A stretch of DNA of 64,000 bases from Shewanella psychrophila (GCF_002005305.1 NZ_CP014782.1:806001-870000); one strand, 5' to 3'; numbered from the stretch's first letter, positions 17,579 to 26,587 are shown. Numbers and translations: made by a program. The notes: generated from the sequence alone by a model not told the origin.

Positions 17579-19630
17579 ATGAAAAAAACTGCAATCATAC
17601 TCGCTATGGCTGGTGCCGGAGTCGCTTTATCGGCTCAAGCCTCATCACCACAGCCTTTCAAGGTTCAAGATCTCGTTAAAATTAACAAACTTCATTCGTC
17701 CGCTTTATCAAATGATGGCAATAGCATTGTATTTGGTATCAAAAAATTTGATTATAAAGGTAAAGCCAGTTCTGACCTTTATATTCAAGACTTGATGAAA
17801 AGCGATGCTAAGCCGATGCAGCTTACATTTGCTGCAGGTACTGAACACAGTGCCGTTTTTGCGGCCGACGACCAGTCTGTCTACTTTTTGGCGTCACGTG
17901 ATGGGTCGAGTCAAGTATATAACTTACCTTTGACTGGCGGTGAAGCCCGACAAGTGTCAGATCTACCACTGGATGTGGAAGGATTTAAACTGTCTCAAGA
18001 TGGTAAGCAACTTGTGTTAAACATGCGTGTTTTTCCGGACTGCCAAGATCTGAAATGCTCAAAAGATAAATTTACCGCCGATGCCGAGCGTAAATCCACG
18101 GGTCGTGAATATAAGCAATTGATGGTTCGTCATTGGGATACCTGGAGCGATCACTCTCGTAGTCATCTGTTTGTGGCACAATTAAACGGCGAGAAGATCA
18201 CCTCTGCCGTGGATGTCACTGCTGGCCTAGACACTGAAACACCACCCAAGCCCTTCTCTGGCATGGAAGAGGTGACCTTTACCCCAGACGGTAAGTATGT
18301 GGTGTACAGCGCCAAGGCGCCAAGTAAAGATCAGGCCTGGATAACTAACTATGATCTTTGGCAGGTGCCTGTAACGGGCGGTGATGCGGTTAATTTAACC
18401 GAATCTAACAAGGCATGGGACGCGCATCCTACTTATTCTGCCGATGGCCGCTATTTAGCCTATCTCGCCATGAAAAAACCGGGCTTTGAAGCTGACAGAT
18501 ATCGCATCATGTTGCGTGATATTGTGACCGGCCAGGAAAAGGAAGTTGCGCCTCTGTGGGATAGAAGCCCGAGTTCATTAATCTTCGGTAAAGATAATCG
18601 AACCTTATACGTCACGGCACAAGATGTGGGTCAAGTGACCGTTTTTGAAGTGAACACTCAGTTTGGTGACGTAAAAACTGTTTTCGACGAAGGCAGTAAC
18701 AGTATAGTCGGCGTGACGGCAGACAAGATAATCTTCAATCATAAGAGTCTGGTACAACCAGGTGATCTACATTCTATTAATTTAGATGATCAGAGCTTAC
18801 AGAAACTGACCGATGTTAATAGCGAAAAACTTGCCAAGATTAAATTCGGTGAATTTGAGCAGTTTAGTTTCAAGGGCTGGAACAACGAAGAGGTCCATGG
18901 TTACTGGATAAAGCCATCGAACTTTAAGGCTGGCACTAAGTATCCCATCGCGTTTCTGGTTCATGGCGGACCTCAGGGCTCATTCGGCAATTCATTCAGC
19001 AGTCGCTGGAATGCTCAGCTCTGGGCGGGGGCTGGTTATGGCGTGGTGATGATCGATTTCCACGGCTCTACTGGCTATGGACAAGCATTCACAGACTCTA
19101 TTTCTAAAGACTGGGGCGGTAAGCCATTAGAAGATCTTCAAAAAGGTCTTGCGGCTGTGACTAAGCAACAGAAATGGTTGGATTCTAGTCGTGCCTGTGC
19201 ACTTGGTGGATCTTACGGTGGCTACATGATGAACTGGATCCAAGGTAACTGGAGCGATGGCTTTAATTGTTTGGTTAACCATGCTGGTCTGTTCGATATG
19301 CGCTCTATGTATTATGTGACCGAAGAACTCTGGTTCCCAGAATATGAGTTCGGCGGCACATATGATGAAAACAAAGACTTGTATGAGAAGTTTAACCCAG
19401 TTAATTACGTAGAGAACTGGAAGACACCTATGTTAGTCATTCATGGTGAGCAAGATTTCCGTGTTCCTTACGGTCAAGGTCTGGCAGCGTTTACCTTTAT
19501 GCAACGTAAAGGGATCCCGTCTGAACTGCTTATTTATCCGGAGGAGAATCATTGGATCCTCAATCCAGATAATCTGGAACAGTGGTACGACAATGTCTTG
19601 GGTTGGATGGATCGCTGGACTGAAAAGTAA
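17579..19630 (+). CDS. exported S9-family prolyl oligopeptidase-like peptidase
   Basis: About 683 residues. The signal peptide is MKKTAIILAMAGAGVALSAQ, with cleavage probably after QAS, so the enzyme acts outside the cytoplasm. A WD40-like beta-propeller occupies roughly residues 30-390 (repeats such as DGKYVVYSAKAP and DGRYLAYLAMKKPG). The C-terminal alpha/beta hydrolase domain carries GGSYGGYM with Ser545, EQDFRVP with Asp626 and ENHW with His658, a complete catalytic triad. Such enzymes cleave short peptides, often dipeptides or acyl-peptides. ATG 17567 in the same frame is an alternative start; neither has a clear ribosome-binding site. It is a single gene between terminators. Confidence 0.92.
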   Translation: MKKTAIILAMAGAGVALSAQASSPQPFKVQDLVKINKLHSSALSNDGNSIVFGIKKFDYKGKASSDLYIQDLMKSDAKPMQLTFAAGTEHSAVFAADDQSVYFLASRDGSSQVYNLPLTGGEARQVSDLPLDVEGFKLSQDGKQLVLNMRVFPDCQDLKCSKDKFTADAERKSTGREYKQLMVRHWDTWSDHSRSHLFVAQLNGEKITSAVDVTAGLDTETPPKPFSGMEEVTFTPDGKYVVYSAKAPSKDQAWITNYDLWQVPVTGGDAVNLTESNKAWDAHPTYSADGRYLAYLAMKKPGFEADRYRIMLRDIVTGQEKEVAPLWDRSPSSLIFGKDNRTLYVTAQDVGQVTVFEVNTQFGDVKTVFDEGSNSIVGVTADKIIFNHKSLVQPGDLHSINLDDQSLQKLTDVNSEKLAKIKFGEFEQFSFKGWNNEEVHGYWIKPSNFKAGTKYPIAFLVHGGPQGSFGNSFSSRWNAQLWAGAGYGVVMIDFHGSTGYGQAFTDSISKDWGGKPLEDLQKGLAAVTKQQKWLDSSRACALGGSYGGYMMNWIQGNWSDGFNCLVNHAGLFDMRSMYYVTEELWFPEYEFGGTYDENKDLYEKFNPVNYVENWKTPMLVIHGEQDFRVPYGQGLAAFTFMQRKGIPSELLIYPEENHWILNPDNLEQWYDNVLGWMDRWTEK

Positions 19631-19646
19631 CATGCTTTGTTAAATG

Positions 19647-19676
19647 AAAGGTCAGATATTTATCTGGCCTTTTTTG
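19647..19676 (+). terminator. terminator after the S9 peptidase gene
   Basis: AAAGGTCAGATA at 19647-19658 pairs with TATCTGGCCTTT at 19661-19672 (one G-U) and runs into TTTTG. A clear intrinsic terminator by shape. Confidence 0.75.
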
Positions 19677-19734
19677 TTATTTTTGTATAAACGAATAAAG
19701 TGTATATTGTTTTGAATGCCCAAAGGAGTGAAGC

Positions 19735-21060
19735 ATGCGGCTTATACAGTTATTAAAGAAAGATCTAGCTCAGGAAGCCAGGGTCTGGGTTGATGAATCA
19801 ATCATTAGCCATGAACAAGGTGAAGCCATACTCGCTAAATATGGCGAGTCCTTAGATAAGGATGCTAATAAAGCAAGCTTTGGCTATTATCTCTTGATGG
19901 CATTAGGCAGTTTATTTATCGGTCTTGCCTTGATATTGATCATTTCTCATAATTGGGATGAAATCCCCAGTTTGGTTAAAACCGGAGCCTTAATCATATT
20001 AACGCTCACGACTAATCTTTTAGGCTTTCGTTTTTATCTAACTAGCCGATATCAAGCCGCAAATGTTTGGCTATTCTTTGGCGCCATCTCCTATGGCGCT
20101 AGTATTATGCTTATTGCGCAAATTTATCACTTAGGTGAGCATTATCCAGATGGTATATATTGGTGGGCTTTAGGGGTATTACCTTTAGCGCTTTTAACCC
20201 GCAGTCGTTTGCTCTTAATATTGATGCTCGGGCTCGCTACGATTTGGTTATGTGTCGAAGTAGGTGAGGATTTTTTTCCCGCAAGTTATCCTGTCTTTCT
20301 TTTATCAGCATTGCTCCTTGCTTTGTATTGCCGATCAACTCCTACAATATTTGTCTTTAGTCTGTTTGCACTGCTACTTTGGCTTAACTTAGCTTTTTCT
20401 TGGCTGATGGGCAGAGGCATTCATTATGAACCCTTTGGTGACTTGCTGCCGTTCTCCCTTGCTCTTGGATTAGTGTTTAATGGCTTGGCTTGGGCATTAA
20501 TGCGCACATCAAATCGAACATGGCGAGAGTATGGACTCGTGTTACACCTTTGGCTCTTAAGAGCATCGGTGGTGACTCTGCTTATTCTGAGTTTTGAAGA
20601 TGTTTGGAGCGAGTACTCATCAGAAAGTGACATTATTTTTGTCTTGAGCATTATGTCATTAATTGCTTGCGGCGTGATTTCATGGAGATTGTCAGTTAAA
20701 AATGGTCGATACGCATCGATACCAAGTTTACTCTTTAGTCTTGGTTTCTGTATTTGTTTCATTGCGCAAGCTTACTTTAACAGTGGAGATATGATTGCGG
20801 CTATTACAATCAATTTGTTATTGCTGGTATTTGGTATAAGTTTGATTAGGCGGGGGATAGAGCAAGATGAAACCCAATACTTCTATACTGGAGTCGCGGT
20901 GTTGTTAGCGACGGCATTTGTCCGATACTTCGATCTTATTGGCGATTACCTCGGCGGAGCTTTACTGTTTCTCATTGCCGCGTCTATCATGATGCTTGCA
21001 GCTAGATATTGGCGCCTTCGCGGACAAACAGAGCAAAGGGGGCACTCCGATGAAGCTTAA
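19735..21060 (+). CDS. DUF2157 multi-pass membrane protein
   Basis: The 441-residue protein has a soluble N-terminus (DLAQEARVWVDESIISHEQGEAILAKYG) of the DUF2157 type, followed by about ten to twelve hydrophobic helices starting at YYLLMALGSLFIGLALILII. The segment SHNWDEIPSLVKTG after helix 1 is typical of this family as I recall it. Function is unknown. The next gene, GDYXXLXY-type, overlaps its end by 11 bases, a pairing I remember from other bacteria. Preceded by AAGGAG about five bases before the ATG. Confidence 0.85.
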   Translation: MRLIQLLKKDLAQEARVWVDESIISHEQGEAILAKYGESLDKDANKASFGYYLLMALGSLFIGLALILIISHNWDEIPSLVKTGALIILTLTTNLLGFRFYLTSRYQAANVWLFFGAISYGASIMLIAQIYHLGEHYPDGIYWWALGVLPLALLTRSRLLLILMLGLATIWLCVEVGEDFFPASYPVFLLSALLLALYCRSTPTIFVFSLFALLLWLNLAFSWLMGRGIHYEPFGDLLPFSLALGLVFNGLAWALMRTSNRTWREYGLVLHLWLLRASVVTLLILSFEDVWSEYSSESDIIFVLSIMSLIACGVISWRLSVKNGRYASIPSLLFSLGFCICFIAQAYFNSGDMIAAITINLLLLVFGISLIRRGIEQDETQYFYTGVAVLLATAFVRYFDLIGDYLGGALLFLIAASIMMLAARYWRLRGQTEQRGHSDEA

Positions 21061-21598
21061 TTCAAGGTTTATGCAAGATTCAGTCTGGTATCAGAGTAAA
21101 GGGTTTAAGGTTGGATTACTATTAGCTATCACCCTTCAGCTCACGGTGCTCGTGGTAGAGTATTTAGGCTCGGTCTGGCCGATTTGGACAGGAACTCCAA
21201 TTGTACTTAAAACCCAGCCCTATGATCCTAGAAGCTTGTTTCGAGGAAATTTTGTACGTCTTAGTTATGAACTCAATCAAGTAGAGAGTGATAATGCCAG
21301 TGATTATAAGTTGGGTAGCATCGTCTATGTTAGTTTAAAAGAAGATCTGAGCCATTGGCGCTTTGATAAGCTTTCCAAGTTAAAACCGGAAACTGGGCTA
21401 TTTTTACGTGGAAGAGTAAGGGCCAATTATAATGACAGCTTATCTATCGAGTACGGCATAGAGGCGTTTTTTATGCCTAAAGAAAAAGCGCTTTTGGCAC
21501 AAGAAACATTAAGGCAAGGAGCATTAATGCGTATTTTTGTCTCCAATAGTGGTAAAGCCCGTGCGCTGGAATTTGTCTGCCAAGGTGATGCATGTTGA
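21050..21598 (+). CDS. GDYXXLXY-type membrane-anchored protein
   Basis: About 182 residues with one N-terminal membrane helix (KVGLLLAITLQLTVLVVEYLG) and an extracytoplasmic domain. LKTQPYDPRSLFRGNFVRLSYE is the signature region of the GDYXXLXY family, here with GNFVRLSY as the variant motif, and a second half-domain with LFLRGRVR follows. A terminal CQGDAC may form a disulfide. ATG 21050 is chosen because AAAGGGGG lies seven to eight bases before it, inside the end of the DUF2157 gene, showing translational coupling. Function unknown; probably works with its DUF2157 partner. Confidence 0.82.
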   Translation: MKLNSRFMQDSVWYQSKGFKVGLLLAITLQLTVLVVEYLGSVWPIWTGTPIVLKTQPYDPRSLFRGNFVRLSYELNQVESDNASDYKLGSIVYVSLKEDLSHWRFDKLSKLKPETGLFLRGRVRANYNDSLSIEYGIEAFFMPKEKALLAQETLRQGALMRIFVSNSGKARALEFVCQGDAC

Positions 21599-21787
21599 GA
21601 TAACTGACAAAAGCTCGGAACTTGGTTTCAAGCTTTATTGTTTTATTTATTTTTATCATTAGGGCTTAAATCGTGCCAATTTTGATAAACACGCTAGCCA
21701 ATAATTCATTTTGATACTTTAGTCACAAAAATAAACCCAAGTGAAAACACCTCTGGATTATTTGTAAAAAGCGAGTAATTTAGTTAT
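21599..21787. other. gene-free stretch before the riboswitch
   Basis: AT-rich DNA between the GDYXXLXY gene and the riboswitch-like element. It should contain the promoter of the downstream pair, but I see no convincing -35/-10 combination and no coding frame. Confidence 0.4.
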
Positions 21788-21858
21788 TAGGTAATGGGGT
21801 TCTACTCTATATCGATAGACTGATATTAAACCGCCTTCTGGGCTGATGACTCCTGGCA
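21788..21858 (+). promoter_or_regulatory. fluoride riboswitch (crcB motif) candidate
   Basis: The stretch matches the fluoride-riboswitch pattern as I remember it. GGTAATGGGGTTC (21790-21802) fits the 5' GG-GATGG--TTC block. AAACCGCC (21828-21835) and GGCTGATGACTCCTG (21841-21855) fit the conserved AAC-GCC and GGCTGATG-CCT blocks. GGGGT in the first block can pair with ACTCC in the last (one G-U), GCC pairs with GGC around TTCTG, and GGTA can pair with TACT. A small extra hairpin (CTAT, ATCG, ATAG at 21807-21818) is inserted between them. The end reads CCTGG rather than the common CCTAC. It lies about 94 bases before the NifU-like gene on the same strand. Confidence 0.78.
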
Positions 21859-21872
21859 TTTATAACGGATTA

Positions 21873-21923
21873 AGATCGTTAGAGGTCGGGCACAGCTGTA
21901 TTCATTTCCTTCCACAACGGTCT
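21873..21923 (+). promoter_or_regulatory. possible expression-platform hairpin
   Basis: AAGATCGTT around 21873-21881 can pair with AACGGTCTT ending near 21925 (one G-U), between the riboswitch and the start codon at 21952. No T-run follows, so if real it may act on translation rather than termination. Positions are approximate within a few bases. Confidence 0.35.
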
Positions 21924-21951
21924 TCCTAGCCATTCAAGCGAAGAGACTGCT

Positions 21952-22644
21952 ATGAACTATTCCACCGAAATTCAAAACATGTGTCCTATAGCAAGAGGAC
22001 CCAATCATGCTAACGCCCCAGTCCCCATAGAAGGTAACTTCATCCATGTCACCGAAGTCAGCCATATCTCAGGTGTCACTCATGGTGTTGGGACTTGTGC
22101 TCCGCAGCAGGGGGCGGCCAAACTGACACTCAATGTAAAAGACGGCATTATCGAAGAGTGTTTGATAGAGACCGTAGGTTGCTCAGGAATGACACATTCT
22201 GCCGCCATGGCCTCTGAGATTATGACGGGCAAGACTTTACTCGAAGCCATGAATACCGATCTAGTGTGTGACGCCATCAATGTTGCCATGCGCGAATTAT
22301 TTCTGCAGATGGCTTATGGACGCAGTCAGACCGCATTCTCCCAAGGCGGTCTACCTATCGGTGCCGGACTGGAAGACTTAGGCAAAGGGCTTAGATCTCA
22401 AGTGGGAACCACATACGGTACTAGAGCCAAGGGGGTCCGTTATTTGGATCTTGCCGAAGGGTATATTACCCGCATGGCACTGGATGAAGACACTGAAGTG
22501 ATCGGTTATGAATATGTACAATTGGGAAAGATGATGGAATTAGTGGCCGAAGGAGTCGATGCAAATGAGGCCATCGACAGAGCGAAGAGTCATTACGGTC
22601 GATTCGATGAAGCCGTGTCATACGTTAACCCAAGAAAACAGTAG
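21952..22644 (+). CDS. NifU-like iron-sulfur cluster scaffold protein
   Basis: The 230-residue protein resembles the NifU/IscU scaffold fold. The block TVGCSGMTHSAAMASEIMTGKTL (broken: VGCSGMTHSA, then IMTGKTL) matches the GCG-type cluster-binding segment of NifU. Cysteines lie at 11, 49, 70, 77 and 106. The C-terminal half (YLDLAEGYITRMALDEDTEVIGYEYVQLGKM) is not part of IscU and seems particular to this family, which I remember next to GGGtGRT genes in anaerobes. The client is unknown. The start has only a weak GAAGAG site upstream, consistent with control by the leader. The gene lies under the riboswitch-like element and nine bases before the GGGtGRT gene. Confidence 0.8.
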   Translation: MNYSTEIQNMCPIARGPNHANAPVPIEGNFIHVTEVSHISGVTHGVGTCAPQQGAAKLTLNVKDGIIEECLIETVGCSGMTHSAAMASEIMTGKTLLEAMNTDLVCDAINVAMRELFLQMAYGRSQTAFSQGGLPIGAGLEDLGKGLRSQVGTTYGTRAKGVRYLDLAEGYITRMALDEDTEVIGYEYVQLGKMMELVAEGVDANEAIDRAKSHYGRFDEAVSYVNPRKQ

Positions 22645-22653
22645 GGGATCATC

Positions 22654-23652
22654 ATGATTGAATTTGAGCGTAGTGTGGAGCGTATGCCACATATTCAGCA
22701 GATATTGGATATGTATGGCCTCGAGAGTTTGACTAAGAGCCGTGAATTGTGCAACAAACATGGCTTCGATCCCTTCGACATAGTCAAAGAAACACAAACC
22801 ATCGCCTTCGATGATGCAGCATGGGCTTACACCTTAGGGGCTGCTATTGCCATAAAGCAGGAGAAGTTTAAGGCCTATGAGGCGGCGAATGCCATAGGAG
22901 AAGGTCTGCAAGCCTTTACCATTCAAGGCTCGGTAGCCGAGCAGAGGAAAGTAGGCTTGGGCCACGGTAACCTTGCTTCACGCCTCTTGTCTGAAGAGTC
23001 CCGATGTTTCTGTTTCCTTGCAGGCCATGAATCCTTTGCGGCGGCGGAGGGGGCCATTAAGATAGCCCAGAATGCGAATAAAGTCAGGCAATTACCTTTG
23101 AGGGTAATTCTTAATGGTCTGGGGAAAGATGCGGCCTACCTTATCGCTCGTATCAATGGTTTTAATTATATAGAGACGCGGTTTGATTATGTGACTGATG
23201 AGCTCAGCGTGGTGCGTGAGAAGCTATTTGGTAAAGGCGTCCGTGGAGAGATAAACTGTTATGGCGCCGATGATGTGATGGAAGGCGTGGCTATCATGCA
23301 TAAAGAAGGAGTGGATATCTCCATCACAGGTAATTCGACCAACCCCACCCGTTTTCAACACCCGGTGGCCGGCACTTACAAGAAAGAGCGTCTGCTGTTG
23401 AAACAGCCTTATTTCTCAGTGGCTTCAGGTGGCGGAACCGGAAGAACTCTACATCCGGATAATGTCGGCGCCGGGCCTGCCAGCTATGGCATGACAGATA
23501 CTATGGGGAGGATGCACAGCGATGCCCAGTTCGCAGGGTCTTCTTCGGTACCCGCCCATGTGGAGATGATGGGCTTGGTTGGCATGGGAAATAATCCTAT
23601 GGTGGGAGCCAGTGTGGCAATCGCGGTTGCTATCGAGCAGGCGTTTAGTTAA
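22654..23652 (+). CDS. GGGtGRT family protein, unknown function
   Basis: A 332-residue protein with the family's name-giving motif, SGGGTGRTLHPDNVGAGP, at about residues 258-275. SITGNSTNPTRFQHPVAGTYK and FAGSSSVPAHVEMMGLVGMGNNP are further conserved-looking Gly-rich segments. Cysteines occur at CNKHGFD, CFCFLAGHE and INCYGADD, so a metal or Fe-S site is possible. No catalytic role is known to me. It starts nine bases after the NifU-like gene behind AGGGGAT, so the two are surely co-transcribed, and their pairing suggests that the scaffold serves this protein. A strong bidirectional terminator follows. Confidence 0.82.
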   Translation: MIEFERSVERMPHIQQILDMYGLESLTKSRELCNKHGFDPFDIVKETQTIAFDDAAWAYTLGAAIAIKQEKFKAYEAANAIGEGLQAFTIQGSVAEQRKVGLGHGNLASRLLSEESRCFCFLAGHESFAAAEGAIKIAQNANKVRQLPLRVILNGLGKDAAYLIARINGFNYIETRFDYVTDELSVVREKLFGKGVRGEINCYGADDVMEGVAIMHKEGVDISITGNSTNPTRFQHPVAGTYKKERLLLKQPYFSVASGGGTGRTLHPDNVGAGPASYGMTDTMGRMHSDAQFAGSSSVPAHVEMMGLVGMGNNPMVGASVAIAVAIEQAFS

Positions 23653-23742
23653 TACCCTAGGTATACAGACTAGATTTTTCCTTGGTATATTTAGTCAATC
23701 AGATGAATAGATTGGGATGACTTTTCGTATTCCAGAAACAGG

Positions 23743-23774
23743 AAAAACCGAAGTCATATGACTTCGGTTTTTTG
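23743..23774. terminator. bidirectional terminator between the GGGtGRT gene and aceA
   Basis: A perfect 30-base palindrome: AAAAACCGAAGTCAT at 23743-23757 pairs with ATGACTTCGGTTTTT at 23758-23772. The A-run on one side and T-run on the other make it usable in both directions, serving the + strand pair and the minus-strand aceA. Confidence 0.85.
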
Positions 23775-23822
23775 TTTCCCTTATCTCGCATTATGGATGC
23801 CGTAAGGGAGTTGAGTAGGGCA

Positions 23823-25406
23823 TTAGCCGAACTGGTTCATGGTGTTGTCTTTACCCGATGCCTTCAACGCCTGATCACCGGAGAAGTACTCCTTGTGAGC
23901 GTCACCCATATCGGAACCTGCCATGTTCTGGTGCTTTACACAGGCAATACCCTGGCGTATCTCTTTGCGCTGAACATTCGCCACATAACCTAGCATGCCT
24001 TGATCACCGAAGTACTCTTTCGCCAAGTTGTCGGTAGACAATGCGGCCGTGTGGTAAGTCGGTAACGTGATCAGGTGATGGAAGATACCTGCTTCACGGG
24101 CTGAGTCAGCCTGGAAGGTACGGATTTTCTCGTCTGCCTGAACTGCAAGCTCGGTCTCATCGTAATCTATGCTCATTAGATCTGCGCGATTATAAGCCGA
24201 AACATCTTTACCTTCTTCTTTCATCGCATCAAAAATCTGCTGACGGAAGTTGAGTGTCCAGTTGAATGATGGCGAGTTGTTGTAAACCAGCTTAGCATTT
24301 GGCACAACTTCACGAATGGCATTTACCATAGCGCCGATTTGAGCCACATGAGGCTTCTCTGTCTCAATCCACAGTAAATCAGCACCGTTTTGAAGACTGG
24401 TGATACAGTCGAGCACACAACGTTCTTCACCAGTACCGGCACGGAACTTAAACAGGCCATTAGGCAAACGTGAAGGCTTAACCAGCTTGTCGCCACGCTT
24501 AAAGACCACATCTCCATTTTCTAAGTTACCAGTAGTTACTTCTTCTACTTCGATGAAAGAGTTGTACTTGTCACCCAAGTCACCAGGCTCTGCTGTTACC
24601 GCAATCTTCTGTGTTAGACCCGCACCGAGAGAATCGGTACGTGCCACGATAACGCCGTCATCTATGCCAAGTTCTAAGAAAGCGTAACGTACAGCATTTA
24701 TCTTGGCTAAAAACTCAACATGAGGAACCGTTACCTTGCCGTCTTGGTGACCACATTGCTTCACATCAGAAACCTGGTTCTCAAGTTGAATACAACAAGC
24801 ACCGGCTTCAATCATTTGCTTAGCCATCAAATAAGTGGCTTCTTCGTTACCAAAACCTGCGTCGATATCGGCAATGATAGGTACAACATGGGTCTCGAAA
24901 TTATCGATTTTATCCTGCACTGCGGCTTTATCGGCAGCATCGGCCTTATCAAGTTCACGGAATAGGCCACCTAACTCACGAGCATCAGCTTGGCGAAGGA
25001 AGGTATAAAGCTCGGCAATCAGACTGGCCACAGATGTCTTCTCATGCATCGACTGGTCGGGTAGTGGACCGAATTCGCTGCGTAGGGCGGCAACCATCCA
25101 ACCTGAAAGATAGAGGTAACGTCGCTTAGTGGTCAGTAGATGCTTTTTAATCGCAATCATCTTCTGTTGGCCAATAAAACCGTGCCAGCATCCTAAAGAC
25201 TGAGTGTACTGTGAGCTATCTGAATCGTAGTTAGCCATGTCTTCACGCATAATCTTAGCTGTGTACTTAGCTATGTCTAAACCCGTCTTAAATTGGTTCT
25301 GAGCACGCATACGAGCTACAGACTCAGGGTTGATTGCATTCCAGGCACTACCTTCGTTCTCTATTAAGCTTGCTGCAGTATCAATATCTGTTCTGTAATT
25401 TGACAT
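23823..25406 (-). CDS. aceA: isocitrate lyase (large form)
   Basis: 527 residues, the longer isocitrate lyase type found in Pseudomonas-like bacteria rather than the 434-residue E. coli form. It splits isocitrate into glyoxylate and succinate, the first step of the glyoxylate shunt. The Mg-binding region IIADIDAGFGNEEATYLMAKQ, the catalytic loop VKQCGHQDGK with its Cys, and NSPSFNW near the C-terminus are seen. The start ATG follows AGGAAGGGACTTACC. It is divergent from a LysR-type regulator whose promoter region it shares, with a perfect palindrome between them. Confidence 0.97.
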   Translation of the reverse strand: MSNYRTDIDTAASLIENEGSAWNAINPESVARMRAQNQFKTGLDIAKYTAKIMREDMANYDSDSSQYTQSLGCWHGFIGQQKMIAIKKHLLTTKRRYLYLSGWMVAALRSEFGPLPDQSMHEKTSVASLIAELYTFLRQADARELGGLFRELDKADAADKAAVQDKIDNFETHVVPIIADIDAGFGNEEATYLMAKQMIEAGACCIQLENQVSDVKQCGHQDGKVTVPHVEFLAKINAVRYAFLELGIDDGVIVARTDSLGAGLTQKIAVTAEPGDLGDKYNSFIEVEEVTTGNLENGDVVFKRGDKLVKPSRLPNGLFKFRAGTGEERCVLDCITSLQNGADLLWIETEKPHVAQIGAMVNAIREVVPNAKLVYNNSPSFNWTLNFRQQIFDAMKEEGKDVSAYNRADLMSIDYDETELAVQADEKIRTFQADSAREAGIFHHLITLPTYHTAALSTDNLAKEYFGDQGMLGYVANVQRKEIRQGIACVKHQNMAGSDMGDAHKEYFSGDQALKASGKDNTMNQFG

Positions 25407-25477
25407 GGTAAGTCCCTTCCTACAAAAATGTGTTTAATAACGATTGCTTCCGTTAAAAATAATAGTAATATCGAGTC

Positions 25478-25492
25478 AAATTAGTCTAATTT
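25478..25492. promoter_or_regulatory. palindromic operator candidate between aceA and the LysR gene
   Basis: AAATTAGTCTAATTT is a perfect 15-base palindrome with an odd centre, containing the dyad ATTAGTCTAAT. It lies 27 bases before the LysR-type gene and 71 bases before aceA, the usual place for a LysR-type autoregulatory site. The half-site AAATTAG recurs twice upstream of glcB. Confidence 0.5.
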
Positions 25493-25519
25493 ATAGTATT
25501 TATCTTCGGTATTTGTTTT

Positions 25520-26464
25520 ATGAATATATCTCGTATTGACCTGAATCTATTGGTTTATTTTGATGTTCTACTCAGGGAGTTGAATGTCACGCGTGCTGCA
25601 GATCAGTTGGGTATTAGCCAACCGGCCATGAGCAATGGGCTTAAAAGACTGCGTATTTTGTTTGATGACCCGCTACTTATACGTACAAGTAAGGGAATGA
25701 CACCTACAGAGAGGGCAAGTGAACTAAAACCAGTGATCCGTGAGCTCTTGATAGGCCTAGAGAAAGCAGTACAACCCAAAGCTGAGTTCAATGCATTAGA
25801 GAGTGAACAAGTGTTTCGCATGATGGCGTCAGATTATGCTGAGTCTACCCTTATCCCTTTGCTCATTGCTCGCCTGCGTAATGAAGCACCGAAAGTCATT
25901 TTGGATATCATGACACCAAGCGACGTCAATTTCGCCGATGTGGAACAGGGTAGAGTGGATATGGCGATTAACCGCTTTGATGAAATACCACAATCCTTTC
26001 ATCAAAAAGTACTTTGGAAAGATACATTTAGTTGTCTCATTAACCGTAACCACCCTGTGCTCAAGGACTTCAATCTAAACAACTACCTTAAATCTCACCA
26101 TGTGTGGGTGAGTAAAACAGGCATGGGAGTCGGTGTCGGTATGGATCCCGATGATGTTCAACGCCTGGGCTGGGTAGATGAAGCCCTAGCAAAAATTGAT
26201 GCAAAACGACGTATCACAGTATTTACCCGTAATTATCAAGCGGCCAGTTCATTGGCTGAGAGACAGGATTTGATTGCCACAGTACCCAGTAAGATGGCCA
26301 GGCTACAGCAAGATAACACCCGGGTCAGCATAGTGACTCCGCCATTTGATATCCCCCCAATAGAGTTGACCATGGCGTGGAGTCCTTTACTGCAACATAA
26401 TCCGGCTCACAGATGGATGAGAGAACTCATCACCGAAACAGCCAGGATCATTGATAGGTTCTAA
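25520..26464 (+). CDS. LysR-type transcriptional regulator beside aceA
   Basis: 314 residues. The N-terminal winged helix-turn-helix is clear: MNISRIDLNLLVYFDVLLRE, then NVTRAADQLGISQPAMSNGLKRLR. The LysR substrate-binding domain follows from about residue 90 (FRMMASDYAESTLIPLLI). The start DLNLLVYFD is of the NodD/SyrM/LeuO-like subgroup. It is divergent from aceA and lies 240 bases upstream of glcB, so it is probably the regulator of the glyoxylate shunt; the inducer is unknown. The palindrome in the shared promoter region supports this. Confidence 0.92.
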   Translation: MNISRIDLNLLVYFDVLLRELNVTRAADQLGISQPAMSNGLKRLRILFDDPLLIRTSKGMTPTERASELKPVIRELLIGLEKAVQPKAEFNALESEQVFRMMASDYAESTLIPLLIARLRNEAPKVILDIMTPSDVNFADVEQGRVDMAINRFDEIPQSFHQKVLWKDTFSCLINRNHPVLKDFNLNNYLKSHHVWVSKTGMGVGVGMDPDDVQRLGWVDEALAKIDAKRRITVFTRNYQAASSLAERQDLIATVPSKMARLQQDNTRVSIVTPPFDIPPIELTMAWSPLLQHNPAHRWMRELITETARIIDRF

Positions 26465-26566
26465 ACGGTATGAGGTTATTAACTATTAGTTTCTTTTTTA
26501 GTAAGATGAGTGCTCAGTTGTTAGCGTTATGATATAACTTCTGTGAATGGTAACTATAATTACGAT

Positions 26567-26587
26567 AAATTAGTTATATAAAATTAG
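26567..26587. promoter_or_regulatory. two AAATTAG half-sites upstream of glcB
   Basis: AAATTAG occurs at 26567-26573 and again at 26581-26587, 14 bases apart. It is the same half-site that forms the palindrome between aceA and the LysR gene. The site lies about 120 bases before glcB. AT-rich DNA makes chance recurrence possible. Confidence 0.35.
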
